Below are positions 60,092 to 64,000 of a stretch of DNA of 64,000 nucleotides, piece by piece (the stretch's first letter is position 1; every line of letters starts with the position of its first letter). The stretch comes from Pogonophryne albipinna (Eukaryota > Chordata > Actinopteri > Perciformes > Artedidraconidae). The stretch covers positions 24,168,543-24,232,542 of the forward strand of contig CM053248.1 in assembly GCA_028583405.1 (NCBI GenBank). The letters run 5' to 3'. A model generated the notes under the pieces. The model was not told the origin of the DNA, ran no database searches, and saw only the letters and a program-made list of their open reading frames with translations. Made by a program: the position numbers and the translations under genes.

Positions 60092-61084
60092 CAGTGGCGA
60101 CTGGTCATTAGGGGCAGGTGGGGCACAGCCCCACCTAGTGTCAGCAGAAAGTATTAAAATAATGATTACAACAAAATGCAAAAAATAAATTAAAAAATAT
60201 ATTTTAAGATCATGTTTAATCATCTGATTCGTCTGTACATTGCTGTTTTAGTATGTGTTCTTCTAATTAGTGTGTGCCTATTGAGCTGTTTAGAGCCATG
60301 TGGGACAAAACCCGATCCTGCCCCTCCCTCTCACTGTCTAAGTGAACGGTGACTGTAAAAACTACACTGCGCATGCGCAGAGTATTTTCCTATTTAATGT
60401 GTGTGGCAAAAAATAATGACCATAGGGGCATAGAGCTGCCATCCCCACCATACGTCATCTCACATAATTCAGAGCTGATTGGCTGTAAGTACGTGTGCCG
60501 CGAAAAGTGTGGTGTGTGAAGAGGAGGAGAGAGACGCGTCCTAAAACCAGGAAGTAAGCTGCGCATGGCTTCCCTCGACAAAAAGCAATGAGATTTCTCC
60601 ATAGGATTTTAGAAAATAGCTCAAAATAAGATCGGTGGGAAACGTAGCTGTTAGATAAATGTACGTTTTGTTCAGCCGGATAAAATCCACACGTCTATCC
60701 TACTTTTATCATTTTCGAATCATAAATCCATCATTTAGATTTATGATAGACTTTTGAAACTACAAGAAGATAAGGAGGACTTTTACAAAAAAGTAATAGA
60801 GATTTTTGTCCAGAAGGATAGGCAAATGGACTTCATCTTCAAGTCAAGGTAAGACCACCATTTTATTGAAAATGGGATCTTACTAAGAGAGAACAATTCA
60901 ATATTTAATTGATAAAATTACATTTTTTGGGTATCCTTCTGTTGAACTGTCTGTTTAAAATTAATTGAAGCATCAGACTAAAAAAGCTTTTGAAAATAAT
61001 ATTATATTTTGATTTAGGTCAAAATATAATATTTGTAAACCTGAAGAGTCAGTGCCAGTGCCTCACCAGCCATGAACCTCACTG
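60092..61084. mobile_element. hAT-like element related to the one at 2839-3859
   Basis: The left end is CAGTGGCGACTGGTCATTAG. The right end, reversed, is CAGTGAGGTTCATGGCTGG. It shares with 2839-3859 a block of about 330 bp (from ACTTTTGAAACTACA to the right end). I could not find a matching 8-bp duplication, so the ends may be recombinant. Confidence 0.6.
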
Positions 61085-61427
61085 CAGAAGCTTATATATA
61101 GACATCTGAGTTTTTTGTGCCCCACCACTTTTGTACATATAGAAACGCTACTGGAGATGCACCATCTCGTTTTCAAGGGGGTCCCGACAATAGCAACAAC
61201 TTACAGACATACATAAACAAAAAGACAAAATGCAAAACATGACACACAAGACAAACCACATACAGTCTGTTAAGTGAAATTCAAGCAATGCACACAATCG
61301 CTCCCTATTAGAAATACCAGTCGTCATGTAATGTAATCTGCGCGACTTGCGCGTCACATCACTACGTGCAGTGCTGCATAAACATGGCTGAGTCAGCGAT
61401 AACTATCGAGGGGTGGAGGCAGACCCG

Positions 61428-62020
61428 CAGGGGCGCCGTAAGGGGGTGAAAAGTTAGGACGATTCTAAGGGCCTGTGACTGACAGGGGCCCCAAAATGTT
61501 CAGAACATTAAGAAAAAAAATGTAAGTAACCTTTCATCAATCCTCAATAATTAACATTAATAGAACGTTATATTGATAAATTACTCACTAAACATATGAT
61601 TCATTTAACTTATTTTCTTCCAAAAGTTAATTACCCAAAGCCTCTGTACACCCCCTTCTATTTACATGTAATGGTTTGGTCCTGCCTCCAAACGCGGTGC
61701 GGCACCTGCACTTGCAGAGAGTGAAAGCATGTGAGGAGGGATGCTAGTACTTAGCCTACGTAAGTGTGTTGTACCATGTTTCAACGACCAACAAAGTCAG
61801 GCTGTAAGAAAAGAAAAGAAAGGAGAGAAAGAAAAGAGAGAGGGACTAAAGGGCGACAGTATGTCACCCAGTTTTTCACAAGAAAAGGTGGGTGTGGTCC
61901 ATGAGTGGTGGAAATTAGTCTGTTAGCTAATGTTTTTTTGTTTACTAAGCTGACATTAAGTACTGTTAATATCTTTACAGAAAATTCAGAGGTCTTTAAT
62001 TTCACTGCTCTTTTAGCTGA
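61428..62020 (+). mobile_element. hAT-like fragment with transposase N-terminus
   Basis: CAGGGGCGCCGTAAGG at 61428 is a hAT-type end. An ATG at 61776 opens a 42-residue frame (to 61904) with SGCKKRKERRERKERG and a TQFF motif, resembling the Lys/Arg-rich start of ZMYM1-like hAT transposases. The rest of the gene is missing. Confidence 0.45.
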
Positions 62021-62023
62021 TAT

Positions 62024-62400
62024 TTAAAGGTATGGTAGGTAATTCACTTCAGAAAACACTTTTTGTTATATTCCATGGAATGCTCTTAACATCCTGATAG
62101 CAATGAATACATTAAATGCTTTGACAATAAATACATACAAAAATGTCCTCTGTGGAAGCCGTGGCACTGTAAAAAGCACGACCAATCGTCTGAGCAGGCC
62201 CGGCTAAAATAACTGGATGGCCTACCTGCCTGTCAGCCTTCCATCTGTTCCCAAGCTTATCTCGTGCCCTCATTGGTCATGTGCGCGTTCGTGTGTGTTG
62301 GAGGAGGGGCTCTGTAAGGAACTCTGAAGGAAGGGGCAGATTTTTTTCGGTTGTGTACTTTCAAATTCTAGCGCACTCGAGCTGGTTTCTCCATTCTTAC
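62024..62400. mobile_element. MITE-like fish repeat
   Basis: Starts TTTAAAGGTATGGTAGGTAA and contains a GGAGGAGGGGCTCTG segment. The general form matches a common non-coding fish repeat. The right end is not clear. Confidence 0.45.
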
Positions 62401-62851
62401 CTACCTACCTTTAATAAATGCAGGCACATTTTTAGCAGCTATTCATACTAAATCAGTTGTCCCTCCCCCTGGTGCCAGGACCAACAGATCCATCTTTAGG
62501 CTCAGCAGCCCTGTCCCCCCCATAAGGCTGAACCTGAACCAGCTTTTCTCCCAACTGAAGGAGGTGAGCAGCATTGTGTTGAATGACATGCCACTTAACA
62601 TATCTGAAGGGAGACTGGAATACAATATATATATATATATATATATAACAAAAAGCTAACATCTAATTTAAAGTATACATTTCAAACACAGTATTTTCCC
62701 ACATAGCCAATGATCTATATAAAACAAAAAACTGCTTTTAGTCTATTTAGGATGATGGACAGTTTGAAGCATTGAGTGATCAGTCTGTAAACAAAATGTT
62801 AATCACAGACATTTTGGTTATGATATTAATACTAATGTTATTATATTAAAG

Positions 62852-62933
62852 CAGGGGTGGGGAACCTCCGGCCCCCGGGCCGTATACGGACCGCTAGACC
62901 ATTTGGTACGGCCCTCGAGGTAATTTATAAACA
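62852..62933 (+). mobile_element. truncated end of the hAT-like family seen in the 38-46 kb nest
   Basis: CAGGGGTGGGGAACCTCCGG and about 80 further bases match the end at 38924-39010. It is cut off at about 62933. Confidence 0.75.
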
Positions 62934-62984
62934 AAGTGGCCTGTGCCTGGTGGTGGGGCCCAATGTGATATATTTTCATGGGGC

Positions 62985-63770
62985 CCAAAATCCCTGACGG
63001 CAGACATACGTCTTTGGGCGGGCATTTGATTTACCAGGGCGGGCCCATCCCGAAACTTACATTTCCCGGGAAATCTCGAGATTTGTCAAGGGGGGGGGTT
63101 TAGGTTGCCATAAGGCTGTTGACGGTCTTATTATAGACTCCATCCATTGGTTGGTTTTGTGGCACATTTGTAACGCTGTGCCAACTTGGGCAAGCACGCA
63201 GGCAAACTTGAGCGCACACAGGGTGGAGAGGTGGAGTGAGGTTGAGCGATGGAGAGAAAGGGAGAGAGAGAGAGATTGAGCGAGGCAGAGAGCGTGTGCA
63301 GCGGTCTGCTTGCGCACAGAGCAGGAGTTTGTGAGAGAGCCGGCTTGAGAGTCAATTTCTCTTCAAAATATAATTGATTGCCAGCCTCCCTTGTCCCTGG
63401 CTGGCTTGCTAGCTCGTTGGTAACGTAACTGATGTCTTCTAATGTGCCTGCATCTGGCGCTGAGTTGCCATATTCCTTTCAAGTGTATAAGTGTGAACCA
63501 CTTCCTGATATCCATTGTTGCAGATAAATATAAATGATAATAGCCAAACTAACCTAGCAAGAGTAAACTGACAGGCTGCTGTGCCGCATCTCACTCAAAA
63601 AGCCACACGACTCAACCCAGCGAAAAACCAGTCTCGCACGCAGCCTTTCATTCAGAATTTCATTCAGAATTTCATAGCAAAATAAAAAAAATGCTATTAA
63701 ACTAATCTTTCAACATAGTTTAAACAAAAATAAATATTAGGACAAAGCCCTACAAATAACAACAAACAGA
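62985..63770 (-). repeat. dispersed repeat, copy 2 (inverted partner of 5.3-6.2 kb)
   Basis: Reverse complement of copy 1 over most of its length, with a shorter GA/CT tract at 63242-63274. It lies about 57 kb from copy 1 in opposite orientation. Confidence 0.75.
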
Positions 63771-64000
63771 GTATTTTTGTTGGGTAATCTCTGGTAGGGC
63801 TAACCCATACAGTGGTGGGGCTCAAGTCAGTATTTGCAATGTAATTACACGCTCCCCTTGACAGTGAAACGCCACACGTGAGGTTTAGATTATTTCCCTG
63901 TCTCAATCCAAATTGAACTGTATGAAATAAAAAGGCACATTTGTCTTGATGTAAATAACAAGAGATTTTTTGAAATACTAACATAAAATACACATTCTGG

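Overview
The window looks like nuclear DNA of a teleost fish. It holds one intron-split vertebrate gene, long CA/GT microsatellites, and a dense load of fish-type transposons: several hAT-like elements, a piggyBac-like end, L2-like LINEs, a Tf1/sushi-like Ty3/gypsy element and a DIRS-like tyrosine-recombinase retrotransposon. I see no operons, ribosome binding sites, CRISPR arrays or tRNA/rRNA genes.

Gene content. The only host gene I can assemble with confidence is dusp3 (the VHR dual-specificity phosphatase) on the minus strand. Its three coding exons lie at 33430-33234, 26518-26286 and 20874-20645. All junctions are canonical GT/AG and the phases are compatible, giving a 219-residue protein with the catalytic Asp, Cys and Arg in place. 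Intron 1 is about 6.7 kb and carries an unbroken CA repeat of about 294 bp. Intron 2 is about 5.4 kb and carries a 1.24 kb inverted-repeat element. A short plus-strand open segment behind a good splice acceptor (18067-18202) may be the last exon of an unidentified convergent gene.

Layout. 1-6.2 kb: an LTR end, then a run of DNA transposons with clean 8-bp target duplications, one nested in another. 6.2-11.3 kb: mostly unassigned unique DNA. 11.4-13.96 kb: a 2.6 kb fold-back element with arms over 1.2 kb. 14-20.6 kb: unassigned DNA downstream of dusp3. 20.6-33.5 kb: dusp3. 33.7-34.3 kb: a palindromic MITE about 260 bp upstream of the dusp3 start codon. 38.1-46.6 kb: a four-level nest, in which a hAT-like element contains a second, inverted copy of its own family, which contains a DIRS-like retrotransposon, which contains a solo LTR. 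Each level except the DIRS has its own target duplication. 46.6-48.99 kb: the old repeat hosting the nest. 48.99-50.85 kb: an L2-like LINE on the minus strand. 51.94-56.8 kb: a broken gypsy element that shows the self-priming signature of the Tf1/sushi group, interrupted by a hAT-like insertion in its protease and cut off at its integrase by a piggyBac-like TTAA end. 57.5-60.05 kb: a GT microsatellite, a palindromic MITE and a second L2-like LINE. 60-64 kb: further hAT-like fragments and an inverted second copy of the repeat first seen at 5.3-6.2 kb.

Nothing here is convincingly a new biological system. The strongest material is structural: the nested insertion with its full set of target duplications, the DIRS inverted ends plus internal complementary region, the gypsy self-primer match, and the fold-back element with an arm-specific triplication of a perfect hairpin. 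All retroelement reading frames I examined are broken by stops, frameshifts or truncation.
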